54,474 nucleotides of DNA from Kaistella haifensis DSM 19056 (GTDB lineage: Bacteria > Bacteroidota > Bacteroidia > Flavobacteriales > Weeksellaceae). The position numbers and the translations under genes were made by a program. The notes beneath the pieces were generated by a model, which saw nothing but the letters and a program-made list of their open reading frames with translations, searched no databases and was not told the DNA's origin. Of this stretch, positions 17,260 through 25,849 are shown piece by piece (position 1 is the stretch's first letter; each line of letters starts with the position of its first letter). The stretch is taken from positions 1 to 54,474 of the forward strand of contig NZ_JASZ02000025.1 of NCBI RefSeq assembly GCF_000735695.2. The letters run 5' to 3'.

Positions 17260-18399
17260 ATGGACTTTAATTTATCCGAAGAACAATTGATGATTCAGCA
17301 AGCAGCAAGAGATTTTGCACAAAACGAACTTTTGCCCGGCGTAATAGAAAGAGACAAAGAACAGAAATTTCCGTATGAGCAAGTGAAGAAGATGGGAGAA
17401 TTGGGATTTTTGGGAATGATGGTAGATCCTAAATATGGCGGCGCCGGAATGGACAGTGTTTCTTATGTTTTGGCATTGGAAGAAATCGCTAAAGTAGATG
17501 CTTCAGCTGCCGTGATCATGTCGGTAAACAATTCTTTGGTGTGTGCCGGATTGGAAAAATTCTGCAATGAAGAACAGAAAATGAAATATCTGAAACCTTT
17601 GGCAAGCGGCGAAGTGATTGGGGCATTTGCACTTTCGGAGCCGGAAGCGGGTTCGGATGCTACTTCCCAAAAAACTACTGCTGTTGATATGGGCGACCAT
17701 TATATCCTTAACGGCACCAAAAACTGGATTACCAACGGCGGAAATGCAACTTATTATGTCGTAATCGCACAAACTGATCCAGAGAAGAAACATAAAGGAA
17801 TCAATGCTTTCATCGTAGAAAGAAGTTGGGACGGTTTCGAAATCGGACCCAAAGAAGATAAACTGGGAATCCGCGGAAGTGATACACATTCTTTATTATT
17901 CACCGATGTGAAAGTTCCTAAAGAAAACAGAATCGGGGAAGATGGTTTCGGTTTCAATTTCGCAATGGCGGTTTTGAATGGTGGTAGAATCGGGATTGCT
18001 TCTCAAGCTTTAGGAATTGCTTCCGGAGCGTATGAATTGGCTTTGAAATATGCTAAAACCAGAAAAGCTTTCAGAACGGAAATCATTAATCACCAAGCGA
18101 TTGCATTCAAATTAGCAGATATGGCAACCCAAATTACCGCTGCGAGAATGCTTTGCTACAAAGCTGCAACCGAAAAAGATGAAGGAAAAGACATCTCGGA
18201 AATCGGTGCAATGGCAAAACTTTACGCTTCGCAAGTTGCGATGGATACCACGATTGAAGCCGTACAAATCCACGGTGGATACGGTTATGTGAAGGAATAT
18301 CATGTGGAAAGAATGATGCGTGATGCGAAAATCACCCAGATTTACGAAGGAACTTCTGAAATTCAGAAAATTGTAATCTCCAGAAGTATCGCTAAATAA
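17260..18399 (+). CDS. Acyl-CoA dehydrogenase
   Basis: A 379-residue FAD flavoprotein that introduces the trans-2 double bond in acyl-CoA. Its length is standard. YGGAGMDSVSYVLALEEIA, LSEPEAGSDATS and WITNGGNATYYVV form the N-terminal and middle FAD/substrate regions. QIHGGYGYVKEY and IYEGTSEIQ form the C-terminal domain; the likely catalytic base is E363 in IYEGT, the position used by short- and branched-chain enzymes. Electrons would pass to an electron-transfer flavoprotein not in this window. Being next to the acyl-CoA ligase supports a role in fatty or branched-chain acid breakdown. Confidence 0.93.
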   Translation: MDFNLSEEQLMIQQAARDFAQNELLPGVIERDKEQKFPYEQVKKMGELGFLGMMVDPKYGGAGMDSVSYVLALEEIAKVDASAAVIMSVNNSLVCAGLEKFCNEEQKMKYLKPLASGEVIGAFALSEPEAGSDATSQKTTAVDMGDHYILNGTKNWITNGGNATYYVVIAQTDPEKKHKGINAFIVERSWDGFEIGPKEDKLGIRGSDTHSLLFTDVKVPKENRIGEDGFGFNFAMAVLNGGRIGIASQALGIASGAYELALKYAKTRKAFRTEIINHQAIAFKLADMATQITAARMLCYKAATEKDEGKDISEIGAMAKLYASQVAMDTTIEAVQIHGGYGYVKEYHVERMMRDAKITQIYEGTSEIQKIVISRSIAK

Positions 18400-18420
18400 T
18401 TCAAACTAAATAAATTCGCT

Positions 18421-18786
18421 ATGAAATACGTGTGGATGTCTCTTATTGCAATACTTTTGGTTTTGGCAGGTGTTTTTTATTACCGGTATTATTTCGTTTT
18501 CGGTGAAGGCGTAAAATCTGGAGTATTAAATTATGCCGTGAAAAAAGGCAATATTTTCAAAACTTATGAAGGAAAACTGATTCAGCAAGGCTTCGGAGCC
18601 AATCCGAGAACCGGGAATTTAACCAGCTACGAATTCGAATTTTCTGTTGAAGATGATGCTATTTTCAAACAACTCGAAATCAACAACGGGAAAACCTTCG
18701 ATTTGCATTACAAAGAATATCACGGAGTGCTTCCTTGGCGGGGAAATACCACTTATATCGTCGATAGAGTAGTGAATATGAAATAA
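18421..18786 (+). CDS. Conserved membrane-anchored protein of unknown function
   Basis: A 121-residue protein with one N-terminal membrane helix (about 4-24, rich in Leu, Ile, Val) followed by a short beta-rich domain with FKTYEGKLIQQGFG, YEFEFSV and LHYKEYHGVLPWRGNT. The Trp-rich end suggests an extracytoplasmic OB-like or barrel domain. I do not recognise a function. It follows the acyl-CoA dehydrogenase by 21 bases and may be cotranscribed with it. An imperfect hairpin with a T-run follows at 18788-18819. Confidence 0.75.
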   Translation: MKYVWMSLIAILLVLAGVFYYRYYFVFGEGVKSGVLNYAVKKGNIFKTYEGKLIQQGFGANPRTGNLTSYEFEFSVEDDAIFKQLEINNGKTFDLHYKEYHGVLPWRGNTTYIVDRVVNMK

Positions 18787-18787
18787 A

Positions 18788-18819
18788 GAAAAGCGTTCCG
18801 ATTGTGGAGGGCTTTTTTT
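18788..18819 (+). terminator. Imperfect terminator after 18786
   Basis: AAAAGC and GCTTTT flank a G/G mismatch and a TTCC/GGAG pairing around a six-base loop, followed by seven T. Weaker than the other hairpins. Confidence 0.55.
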
Positions 18820-18854
18820 GTTTAAATTTTAGTTATTTTTTATACATTTATTCA

Positions 18855-19922
18855 ATGAAAAAAATGAGTCTTTTAGCCGTTTTGTTTTCCTTGAGTTTTT
18901 CAGCGCAAGTTCGCTCGCTTACTGATGAAATTGCGTTTCAATTATCCGAAAAACCTGTGCATTGCATCAATCAAGAATATCCTAATAAAACAGCGCATGT
19001 TATTAATAATGAGATCGATGTGAAATTGACTCCAAAAGAGTTGCACCCAAGTTTTTATGGCTGTTTTGATTGGCATTCATCGGTTCACGGACATTGGATG
19101 CTCATCAAATTACTGAAAGACAAACCTTTTCTCAAGAATCGAGATGAAATTCTAAACATTCTCGATAATTCTTTTCAACCTGAGAAAATAAAATCCGAAG
19201 CAGAATATTTCAGCAAATATCAAGTTGCAAAAGGTTTTGAGAGAACTTATGGTTGGGCTTGGTTGCTTCAATTAGATGCGGAATTAGCAAATTGGGACCA
19301 TGCAAAAGCGAAAATTTGGCATCAAAATTTAAAGCCATTAACCAATGAAATCGTAAAACTCTGGAAAGAATATTTGCCAAAACAAACGTATCCTAACAGA
19401 ACAGGAGTTCATCCGAACACAGCATTTGCGCTAAGTTTTGCCATAGATTGGGCAAGATCTGTTGGCGAAAAAGATTTTGAAAATCAACTGATCGAAAAAG
19501 CCAAATATTTCTATTTAAAAGACGAAAAAACGCCAGCTTATTTAGAACCAGACGGAAGCGATTTCTTTTCACCAAGTTTAGAAATTGCAGATTTGATGAC
19601 CAGAATTCTTCCACAAAATGAATATGTAAAATGGTTCAATAAATTCTACGAAAAGAGAAGTATAGAAAATATTTCTCAACTTCCAATAATTTCGGATATT
19701 AATGATTATCAAACGGTTCATTTAGTTGGTTTAAGTTTTACCAGAAGTTGGTGCATGAAAAATATTGCTCAAGTTTTACCTAAAAATCACCGATACAAAA
19801 AAAAATTTGAGGAAACTTCAACCAAGTTTTTAGAAAATGCTTTACCATTAGTTTTTAAAGGGAATTATGGTGGAGATCATTGGTTGGCGAGTTTTGCGGT
19901 GTATGCTTTGAGTAATAAATAA
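18855..19922 (+). CDS. DUF2891 family exported protein
   Basis: A 355-residue protein starting at ATG 18855 with a signal peptide (MKKMSLLAVLFSLSFSAQ). The blocks GCFDWHSSVHGHWML, YGWAWLLQLDAEL, YPNRTGVHPNTAFAL and GGDHWLASFAVYAL are the conserved DUF2891 signatures. Many His, Trp and Asp residues in an all-helical repeat suggest an alpha/alpha toroid of the glycoside-hydrolase-like kind, but the family has no proven activity that I know. A longer frame from 18804 would remove the signal peptide from the N-terminus and is not preferred. It is followed closely by the gene at 19942. Confidence 0.85.
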   Translation: MKKMSLLAVLFSLSFSAQVRSLTDEIAFQLSEKPVHCINQEYPNKTAHVINNEIDVKLTPKELHPSFYGCFDWHSSVHGHWMLIKLLKDKPFLKNRDEILNILDNSFQPEKIKSEAEYFSKYQVAKGFERTYGWAWLLQLDAELANWDHAKAKIWHQNLKPLTNEIVKLWKEYLPKQTYPNRTGVHPNTAFALSFAIDWARSVGEKDFENQLIEKAKYFYLKDEKTPAYLEPDGSDFFSPSLEIADLMTRILPQNEYVKWFNKFYEKRSIENISQLPIISDINDYQTVHLVGLSFTRSWCMKNIAQVLPKNHRYKKKFEETSTKFLENALPLVFKGNYGGDHWLASFAVYALSNK

Positions 19923-19941
19923 TAAAAATTTTATGATAATT

Positions 19942-20682
19942 ATGAAAACAAAGAAACTATTCTCTATTTTTTTATTTTTCACAGCATTTTTAAATGCTCA
20001 AATTCTAGATGAATTTCCAAAAAATCAAGAATTTTACAAAGGTGGATTACAAGAATTATACAAAGATATCAACACCATTGCTTCTTTGAAAAAACTTTCT
20101 TCTTGTGATAAAAAAGAAATTTATCAAGCGAAATTATTATTGACCAAGGAAGCCAAAATAAAATTTATCACCGATTTTGACTCTGTCAACATCAATAAAA
20201 ATAAATGTGCGTACGATTTCACTTTAGATGTTTTGAGAGAACTGAAACTTAGTGACAAGTGGATTCCTGCAAAAATAAAAGATCAAAATTTTGATTCAGT
20301 TGTTAGATTATTTTTTGTTCCTAATCATTTGCTGGATAAATACACAGAAAATTACACTCCTGAAAAACTTTATATTCCTATTACTTACAAAGGTGGAAAA
20401 AAAGTGATGGACAAGGATATTCATGATAATTTCATGTCTATTTTTAACGATTATCATGTTAATGGAAACCTTTTTTTAGAATTTGTAGTTGATGAAAATG
20501 GTGAAATTATCAACCCTATTGTTTCACCCAAAATAGATAATGAATCATTTAACAAAGATATCGTTCGCTCCATCAATAGAACAAAAGGAAAATGGAATTC
20601 TGCTATATTAGATGGCGTTCCTGTAAAATCTAGAATTACTATACCTCTAAATTTTTCAACATCTTTCTATGAAAAATACTAA
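19942..20682 (+). CDS. Exported protein with a TonB C-terminal-like domain
   Basis: A 246-residue protein starting at ATG 19942, with signal peptide MKTKKLFSIFLFFTAFLNAQ ending in A-Q. The last 80 or so residues, LFLEFVVDENGEIINPIVSP then a P-V-K-S-R-I-T-I-PLNF ending, match the energy-transducer TonB_C pattern that many flavobacterial periplasmic proteins carry outside true TonB proteins. There is no N-terminal membrane anchor or Pro-rich linker, so it is unlikely to energise receptors. The middle part is unfamiliar. A strong terminator follows. Confidence 0.68.
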   Translation: MKTKKLFSIFLFFTAFLNAQILDEFPKNQEFYKGGLQELYKDINTIASLKKLSSCDKKEIYQAKLLLTKEAKIKFITDFDSVNINKNKCAYDFTLDVLRELKLSDKWIPAKIKDQNFDSVVRLFFVPNHLLDKYTENYTPEKLYIPITYKGGKKVMDKDIHDNFMSIFNDYHVNGNLFLEFVVDENGEIINPIVSPKIDNESFNKDIVRSINRTKGKWNSAILDGVPVKSRITIPLNFSTSFYEKY

Positions 20683-20684
20683 AA

Positions 20685-20709
20685 AGGCTGTTCAAAAAAT
20701 GAACAGCCT
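20685..20709. terminator. Bidirectional terminator between convergent genes
   Basis: A 10-base stem (20685-20694 with 20700-20709) around AAAAA, with A and T runs on the two sides. It serves the gene ending at 20682 and the minus-strand gene ending at 20733. Confidence 0.85.
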
Positions 20710-20732
20710 ATTTTCTATATCTCAATTTTCCA

Positions 20733-21887
20733 TTATTCTTTCGGCATGTATTTAGAAATATCGTCACCGTTTTTATTTTCCTCAGCATTGGTTGGTTCAG
20801 TGTTTTGAGGCGTTTCTGCTGATGGTTTTAAGGCCTCTGCCGCTTTTATTTTTTCTCTTTCTAAAGCCAATTGTCTTTGGAATTCTTCTTCGCGTTTTTT
20901 GTTATTTCTTTTCGCAATAAAATACCAAAGCCCCACAGCAATTAGGATAATGGGCCAGAAAGGAAGTAGAAAAAGCATCGCATCTCCCAATACGTTGAAA
21001 CCTTTCATAAAAGCCCCGCTTAAACTGTTAGGATCTTCCTCAACTTTCTCCTTGGCAAAGGCAGTTCCGGAAATATTTTCGTTTTGCACTAAAGTAATTT
21101 CGACGTCGCACATTTGCGAAGCGATCCGATCATTACCTTCAGTTTCGGTACTTTTCGATTTCACATCGCCCAATTGCGAGGAAACGTCAGAAACCAAGCT
21201 ATCAAAATACTGAAGCGGAACTTTTACCGTAGTATATTCTCGCATAATTCCTTCGTTTTGAGTAAAATTTTCCGAAACCAAATCGGCGTTGTTTTCCCTG
21301 ATTTTTTGTTTTAATAAAGCTTTTGCCTCGTCCAGATTTTCCACCTGAATTTCCAATTTCGCAGTTTTTACCAAAGGCGGATTTACCTTTTTTGGAACTG
21401 CTGTCACCGAATTATTTTGATTTTGTGAAGGCGGATTTGGCGCAGGATTTTCCGCAACTTTCGGTTGAGATTTGGTTTGTTGAAGGATTTTGTCGGCGGT
21501 TTTCGTTAGAACAGAAATCACATTTCCACCTTTTTCCAAAGACCGATTTGCGGAATCCAAAGTTTTCACCACTTCGGTTCCTACTTTCACATTTTTGGTA
21601 ATTTTTTCAATCTCTTTGTTGATGGAATCGATCTGCCAACTTCCGGATTTTATGGTGCTGTCGATCGATTTTTTTTGCTTTTCAATTTCCGGAATGATGA
21701 CTTTTTTGGCAATTCCGTCGGAATCGTTGATGGTTTTCGAGATCGAATCCAAAGTTTTGATGCCATCGTTGGCTTTCGTCAACAAACTGTCGGCTTGTTT
21801 GATGCTGTCGGTGGTTTGCTGAATCGTATTTATATCACAAGAAACCAAAGCAACTGCAAGGAAAATGGCAAGAAATATTTTCTTCAT
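20733..21887 (-). CDS. DUF4349 lipoprotein
   Basis: A 384-residue predicted lipoprotein: the signal MKKIFLAIFLAVALVSC places the lipidated Cys at 17. Residues 18-150 form a long Ser/Thr/Lys/Asp-rich helical region with repeated heptad-like K-x-x-D-S patterns. A Pro/Asn-rich linker follows. The DUF4349 domain starts at KTAKLEIQVENLDEAKALL and includes REYTTVKVPLQYFDSLV. A membrane helix (LLPFWPIILIAVGLWYFIA) and a charged tail close it. The family is usually linked to envelope sensing or adhesion without a proven role. It is terminated by the shared hairpin at 20685-20709. Confidence 0.83.
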   Translation of the reverse strand: MKKIFLAIFLAVALVSCDINTIQQTTDSIKQADSLLTKANDGIKTLDSISKTINDSDGIAKKVIIPEIEKQKKSIDSTIKSGSWQIDSINKEIEKITKNVKVGTEVVKTLDSANRSLEKGGNVISVLTKTADKILQQTKSQPKVAENPAPNPPSQNQNNSVTAVPKKVNPPLVKTAKLEIQVENLDEAKALLKQKIRENNADLVSENFTQNEGIMREYTTVKVPLQYFDSLVSDVSSQLGDVKSKSTETEGNDRIASQMCDVEITLVQNENISGTAFAKEKVEEDPNSLSGAFMKGFNVLGDAMLFLLPFWPIILIAVGLWYFIAKRNNKKREEEFQRQLALEREKIKAAEALKPSAETPQNTEPTNAEENKNGDDISKYMPKE

Positions 21888-22009
21888 GGTTGATTTTAAA
21901 TTAAAAACTGTGGAGTAGAATCAAATAGTATTCCTTAAAAATGTTGAAAATGCTTAATTGGTTATAAGTGAGTATTTTGCAAAATATTTTACAACGTATT
22001 TTACAAAAA

Positions 22010-22034
22010 AAATCTTCAGATAAACTGAAGATTT
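22010..22034 (-). terminator. Terminator of prfC
   Basis: A 10-base stem (22010-22019 with 22025-22034) with an ATAAA loop, followed on the minus strand by a run of eight T. It lies ten bases after the prfC stop. Confidence 0.88.
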
Positions 22035-22043
22035 AAGTATTGA

Positions 22044-23642
22044 TTATTGATTCTTTCTAAATTCACTGATGAAATGGAGTTTCACATTTGGGAACTTTTC
22101 TTGAGTCATGTGGATTGTAAATGATGAATCTGCCAAAAATACCAATTGTCCGTATTTGTCTCTCGCCATAAAACGTTGCTTCAATCTCGCAAATTCTTTG
22201 AATTCTTCGGATTTTTCGTCGGCTTCAATCCAACAAGCTTTGTGGATGGAAAGCGGTTCGTAGTTGCATTTCGCGCCATATTCGTGCTCCAAACGGTATT
22301 GGATCACTTCATATTGCAGTGCGCCCACCGTTCCGATAATTTTTCGGTTGTTCATTTCGAGGGTGAAAAGCTGCGCGACACCTTCGTCCATCAATTGATC
22401 GATTCCTTTCGCAAGTTGTTTTGCTTTCAATGGATCATCATTGTTGATATATCGGAAATGTTCCGGTGAAAAACTCGGAATTCCTTTGAAGTTGATTTTT
22501 TCTCCGGCAGTTAAAGTATCTCCAATTCTGAAATTTCCGGTATCGTGAAGTCCGACAATATCTCCCGGGAAACTCTCGTCCACTACTTCTTTTTTATCGG
22601 CAAAGAAGGCGTTCGGAGAAGAGAATTTCATTTTCTTGTTCTCTCTTACCAACAGATAATTTTCATTTCTTTTAAAAGTTCCGGAAACGATTTTCACGAA
22701 AGCCAATCGGTCGCGGTGTTTCGGGTCCATATTCGCATGAATTTTGAAAACAAATCCCGTGAAATCTTTTTCTTCCGGTTTTACCAATCGGGTTTCGCTT
22801 TCTTTTGGCTGTGGTTTCGGCGCGATATCGATGAAGGCATCCAATAGTTCACGAACTCCGAAATTATTCAAAGCAGAACCAAAGAAAACTGGTTGCAAAT
22901 CGCCTTTCATATAATCTTCGCGGTTAAATTCCGGATAAACCGATTGCACCAATTCGAGTTCTTCTCTTAAAGTTGCTGCAGCTTTTGCTCCGATAACTTC
23001 ATCGATTGTCGTGTCATTGATGTCATCAAATTTAATCGCCTCACCCACTTTTTGTTTTTTCTCTTCTAAAAACAGTTGAATATTATTTTCCCAGATGTTA
23101 TAAATCCCTTGGAAATCGCCTCCCATCCCAATTGGCAAAGAAAGCGGACAAACCGTTAATCCTAGTTTTTGTTCCACTTCATCCAAAAGGTCAAATGCAT
23201 CTTTTCCTTCACGATCGAGTTTATTGATGAAAACGAGCATCGGAATGTTTCGCATTCTACAAACCTGAACGAGTTTTTCGGTTTGTTCCTCGACCCCTTT
23301 TGCAACGTCGATAACCACGATTACCGAATCTACTGCAGTTAAAGTTCTGTAGGTATCTTCTGCAAAATCTTTGTGACCGGGCGTATCGAGAATGTTGATT
23401 TTATGATTTCGGTATTCAAAAGCCAAAACCGAAGTCGCCACGGAGATTCCTCTCTGTCTTTCGATTTCCATGAAATCGGAGGTTGCTCCTTTTTTAATTT
23501 TATTTGATTTTACGGCACCTGCTTCCTGAATTGCGCCTCCGAAAAGAAGGAGTTTTTCCGTTAAGGTCGTTTTACCGGCATCCGGGTGCGAGATGATCCC
23601 GAAGGTTTTTCGTCTTTCTATTTCTTTGATGAGTTCTGACAT
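22044..23642 (-). CDS. prfC: Peptide chain release factor 3
   Basis: A 532-residue translational GTPase that recycles RF1/RF2 from the ribosome after peptide release. The G1 loop SHPDAGKTTLTEKLL is at about 18-32, G3 DTPGHKDF at about 92 and G4 NKLD at about 146. IERQRGISVATSVLAF is the RF3-type switch I region, and GALQYEVIQYRLEHEYG the RF3-specific C-terminal block. Length and order match bacterial RF3. It is a single gene with its own terminator. Confidence 0.96.
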   Translation of the reverse strand: MSELIKEIERRKTFGIISHPDAGKTTLTEKLLLFGGAIQEAGAVKSNKIKKGATSDFMEIERQRGISVATSVLAFEYRNHKINILDTPGHKDFAEDTYRTLTAVDSVIVVIDVAKGVEEQTEKLVQVCRMRNIPMLVFINKLDREGKDAFDLLDEVEQKLGLTVCPLSLPIGMGGDFQGIYNIWENNIQLFLEEKKQKVGEAIKFDDINDTTIDEVIGAKAAATLREELELVQSVYPEFNREDYMKGDLQPVFFGSALNNFGVRELLDAFIDIAPKPQPKESETRLVKPEEKDFTGFVFKIHANMDPKHRDRLAFVKIVSGTFKRNENYLLVRENKKMKFSSPNAFFADKKEVVDESFPGDIVGLHDTGNFRIGDTLTAGEKINFKGIPSFSPEHFRYINNDDPLKAKQLAKGIDQLMDEGVAQLFTLEMNNRKIIGTVGALQYEVIQYRLEHEYGAKCNYEPLSIHKACWIEADEKSEEFKEFARLKQRFMARDKYGQLVFLADSSFTIHMTQEKFPNVKLHFISEFRKNQ

Positions 23643-23740
23643 AATTGTATTTGAATGTGCAAAAATCGTGTTTTTTTATGGAAAATGAAAACGAAGTTTG
23701 GTAAGTTGAAAAGTTACGCCACTTTTTCTGAGAATTGATT

Positions 23741-23748
23741 TATATTTG
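23741..23748 (+). promoter_or_regulatory. Probable -7 element (TATATTTG) of the toxin-antitoxin pair
   Basis: TATATTTG fits TAnnTTTG, 17 bases before the antitoxin ATG. No good -33 element is seen at the usual distance. Confidence 0.5.
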
Positions 23749-23765
23749 TTGAAAAATATACAGCA

Positions 23766-24005
23766 ATGGATAAGTCTGCCATTATTGAAAAAACCATAAA
23801 CATCATCAATAAGCTTCCTAATCGCAAAGCAGAAGAAATTTCAGATTTTGCGGATTTTCTTTTGATGAAATATGAAGAAAACTTATTGAAAGATGGTATC
23901 GCTGAACTTGTAGAACAAAGCAAAGCTTATGATTTTCTGGATGAGGACGAAATAACCTATTCCGTTTCGGATATTAAAATAAAATATGGAAATGAGGAAA
24001 GGTGA
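23766..24005 (+). CDS. Putative antitoxin (DUF2281-like)
   Basis: A 79-residue acidic protein with the pattern IINKLPNRKAEEISDFADFLLMKYEE (key part LPNRKAEEISDFADFL), seen in small antitoxin-like proteins of the DUF2281 type. It overlaps the downstream MazF/PemK-like toxin gene by 14-20 bases, the standard arrangement of a type II pair in which the antitoxin precedes and neutralises the toxin. The C-terminal half (EDEITYSVSDIKIKYG) probably wraps the toxin. There is no obvious DNA-binding N-terminal fold. The role is inferred mainly from the neighbour. Confidence 0.68.
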   Translation: MDKSAIIEKTINIINKLPNRKAEEISDFADFLLMKYEENLLKDGIAELVEQSKAYDFLDEDEITYSVSDIKIKYGNEER

Positions 24006-24312
24006 TATTGTTCTTATCCCTTTTCCTTTTACGGATTTGTCAGGTAGTAAATTGCGTCCTGCTGTGGTTTTATATGCCAATGATTTAGATGTGACCGTTT
24101 CTTTCATAACCTCCAATATAAGATGGAAAAATAAGTTTGATTTAGTTTTAAAAAAATCAAATAGCAATGGTCTTAAAGTTGATTCTATTTTGAAAACTTC
24201 GAAAATAGCAACGCTAGATAAAGATTTAGTTGCAGGAAAATTAGGAGCCTTATCAGCTTATGAAATTAGTGAAATGAACAAAGAAATGAAAAAAATGCTT
24301 CAATTAAAATAG
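23992..24312 (+). CDS. MazF/PemK-like toxin (mRNA interferase family)
   Basis: A 106-residue SH3-like barrel protein. KGDIVLIPFPFTDLSGSKLRPAVVL is the family opening (key part FPFTDLSGSKLRPAVV), with the conserved Arg-Pro pair that contributes to RNA cleavage. KTSKIATLDKDLVAGKLG gives the second conserved Lys/Thr-rich block. ATG 23992 or ATG 23986 could start it; both overlap the antitoxin's end. In this family the toxin cuts mRNA at short motifs. The pair lies between prfC and a CPBP protease gene, with no sign of a mobile element around it. Confidence 0.82.
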   Translation: MRKGDIVLIPFPFTDLSGSKLRPAVVLYANDLDVTVSFITSNIRWKNKFDLVLKKSNSNGLKVDSILKTSKIATLDKDLVAGKLGALSAYEISEMNKEMKKMLQLK

Positions 24313-24316
24313 GAAA

Positions 24317-25150
24317 ATGAAAGAAAATTACTCTCAAAAAAAATACATTTTCAACTGGAAAGGCGCGTTTGCATTGGTCGCAGGAATGATTGCTGGAACC
24401 TCCTTAATCGCGGTTCTTAATGTTTTTTCGATGATGATATTTAAAAATAATTTTCAATATCAGGATTTTTATTTAATGGTGATCAATGCAGCGGGATTTT
24501 TGGGTGCAATTTTCGCTTTCGATTATTTTGTGGCGAGACCGCAAACCGGCAGAAAACTCAATTTCAACTTTTCGCCGACCAATTTTGGAACATATCTTTT
24601 GGTTTTCCCGATGATGCTCGGGATGATGTTGATCGCCGAATGTATCACCGCACAAATTCCTATTAGCGGACCATTTTTCGGAGAATATTACGCCTATTTT
24701 TCGAAAATGATGGAGCAAATGACCAATGATAAAGCCACCATGATTGTGATGGCGGTGATTATGGCTCCCATTTTTGAGGAAATCGTTTTCCGTGGAATTA
24801 TTCAGAAAGGACTCATCAATAAAGGCACAAAACCCGTTACTGCGATTGCAATTTCAGCCGTGGTTTTTGGGCTTGTACATGGCAATCCGTGGCAGTTTGT
24901 AGGCGCGGTTTTGTTGGGAAGTGTTTTGGGATTTGTTTATTATAAAACCAAATCGTTGCTTTTGCCGATTTTGTTGCATGCTTTCAATAATTTATGTTCC
25001 TCGATTCTCATTTTTTATGGAAATACCGAAAGTTTTGCCGATGCTTTCAAAGTTTCCGAATGGATTATTTTGTTCGTAGGAATCGTTTTATTTGCCGTTT
25101 TTTATTATTTATTTACCCGAAAATACAGAGTACATTATTCTGAAATTTAA
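24317..25150 (+). CDS. CPBP family intramembrane metalloprotease
   Basis: A 277-residue polytopic membrane protein of the CPBP/Abi family. FEEIVFRGIIQKGL holds motif 1 (EExxxR), VFGLVHGNPWQF motif 2 (FxxxH) and LLHAFNN motif 3 (HxxxN); these supply the Glu and His residues of the active site. About seven hydrophobic segments are seen. In other bacteria relatives process prenylated or regulatory membrane proteins, but the substrate here is unknown. It starts five bases after the toxin gene, so it may be read through from that promoter, and it is followed by rdgB after a ten-base gap. Confidence 0.88.
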   Translation: MKENYSQKKYIFNWKGAFALVAGMIAGTSLIAVLNVFSMMIFKNNFQYQDFYLMVINAAGFLGAIFAFDYFVARPQTGRKLNFNFSPTNFGTYLLVFPMMLGMMLIAECITAQIPISGPFFGEYYAYFSKMMEQMTNDKATMIVMAVIMAPIFEEIVFRGIIQKGLINKGTKPVTAIAISAVVFGLVHGNPWQFVGAVLLGSVLGFVYYKTKSLLLPILLHAFNNLCSSILIFYGNTESFADAFKVSEWIILFVGIVLFAVFYYLFTRKYRVHYSEI

Positions 25151-25168
25151 TTATACGAATTGATATTT

Positions 25169-25744
25169 ATGAGCCAGGAAATCCTTATTGCAACGCATAA
25201 TCAGCATAAAAAAGAAGAAATTCAGCAGATTTTAGGAAACGATTTCAGCGTCACTTCATTAGCCGATTACGATTTGCACGATGAAATTGTAGAAGATGGA
25301 AATACCTTTCACGAAAATGCTTTAATCAAAGCAAAATATTGTTTCGAAAAAACCGGGAAACCAAGCTTGGGAGACGATTCCGGATTGGTGGTTGAAGCTT
25401 TGGAAGGAAGACCTGGGATTTACTCCGCTCGTTATGCCGGAAACCATGATTTTGCAAAAAATATGGCGAAAGTGCTGGATGAAATGAAAGATGAGAACAA
25501 CCGGAAAGCTTATTTCGTTACTGTGATGTGTCTTGTTGATGGCGATGGAACTCATTATTTTGAAGGCCGAGTTTATGGGAATTTAACCCGGGAAATTCGT
25601 GGTGAAAAAGGGTTTGGTTATGATCCGATTTTTATTCCCGATCATCATGAAATCACCTTTGCAGAGATGAAACCGGAAGATAAAAACGCAATCAGCCACA
25701 GAAAAAAAGCCATTGAACTGTTTCTCGATTTTCTAAAGCAGTAG
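25169..25744 (+). CDS. rdgB: Non-canonical purine NTP pyrophosphatase (ITPase)
   Basis: A 191-residue RdgB/HAM1 enzyme that hydrolyses dITP, ITP and XTP to monophosphates, keeping deaminated purines out of nucleic acids. ILIATHNQHKKEEI is the substrate-gripping N-terminus, DDSGLVVEALEGRPGIYSARYAG the central catalytic and metal site, and KGFGYDPIF plus ISHRKKAI the C-terminal specificity blocks. ATG 25169 is chosen over TTG 25160 because it places MSQEILIATHN at the normal N-terminus. Length is standard. Confidence 0.95.
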   Translation: MSQEILIATHNQHKKEEIQQILGNDFSVTSLADYDLHDEIVEDGNTFHENALIKAKYCFEKTGKPSLGDDSGLVVEALEGRPGIYSARYAGNHDFAKNMAKVLDEMKDENNRKAYFVTVMCLVDGDGTHYFEGRVYGNLTREIRGEKGFGYDPIFIPDHHEITFAEMKPEDKNAISHRKKAIELFLDFLKQ

Positions 25745-25821
25745 CATTTTATTCCATTAAAAAAAAGGGTATTTGCAGAATTTACCTGTGATTTTACGCT
25801 TAAATTTACATTGAAAAATTG

Positions 25822-25829
25822 TATTTTTG
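25822..25829 (+). promoter_or_regulatory. Probable -7 element (TATTTTTG) of pheS
   Basis: TATTTTTG fits TAnnTTTG, 20 bases before the pheS ATG. No clear -33 element is at the usual spacing. Confidence 0.5.
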
Positions 25830-25849
25830 CAGCTTACTAAATATTAAAG

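Noticed and set aside
18804-18854. N-terminal extension of the DUF2891 gene
   Set aside because: Starting at 18855 gives a clean signal peptide; the extension overlaps the upstream hairpin.
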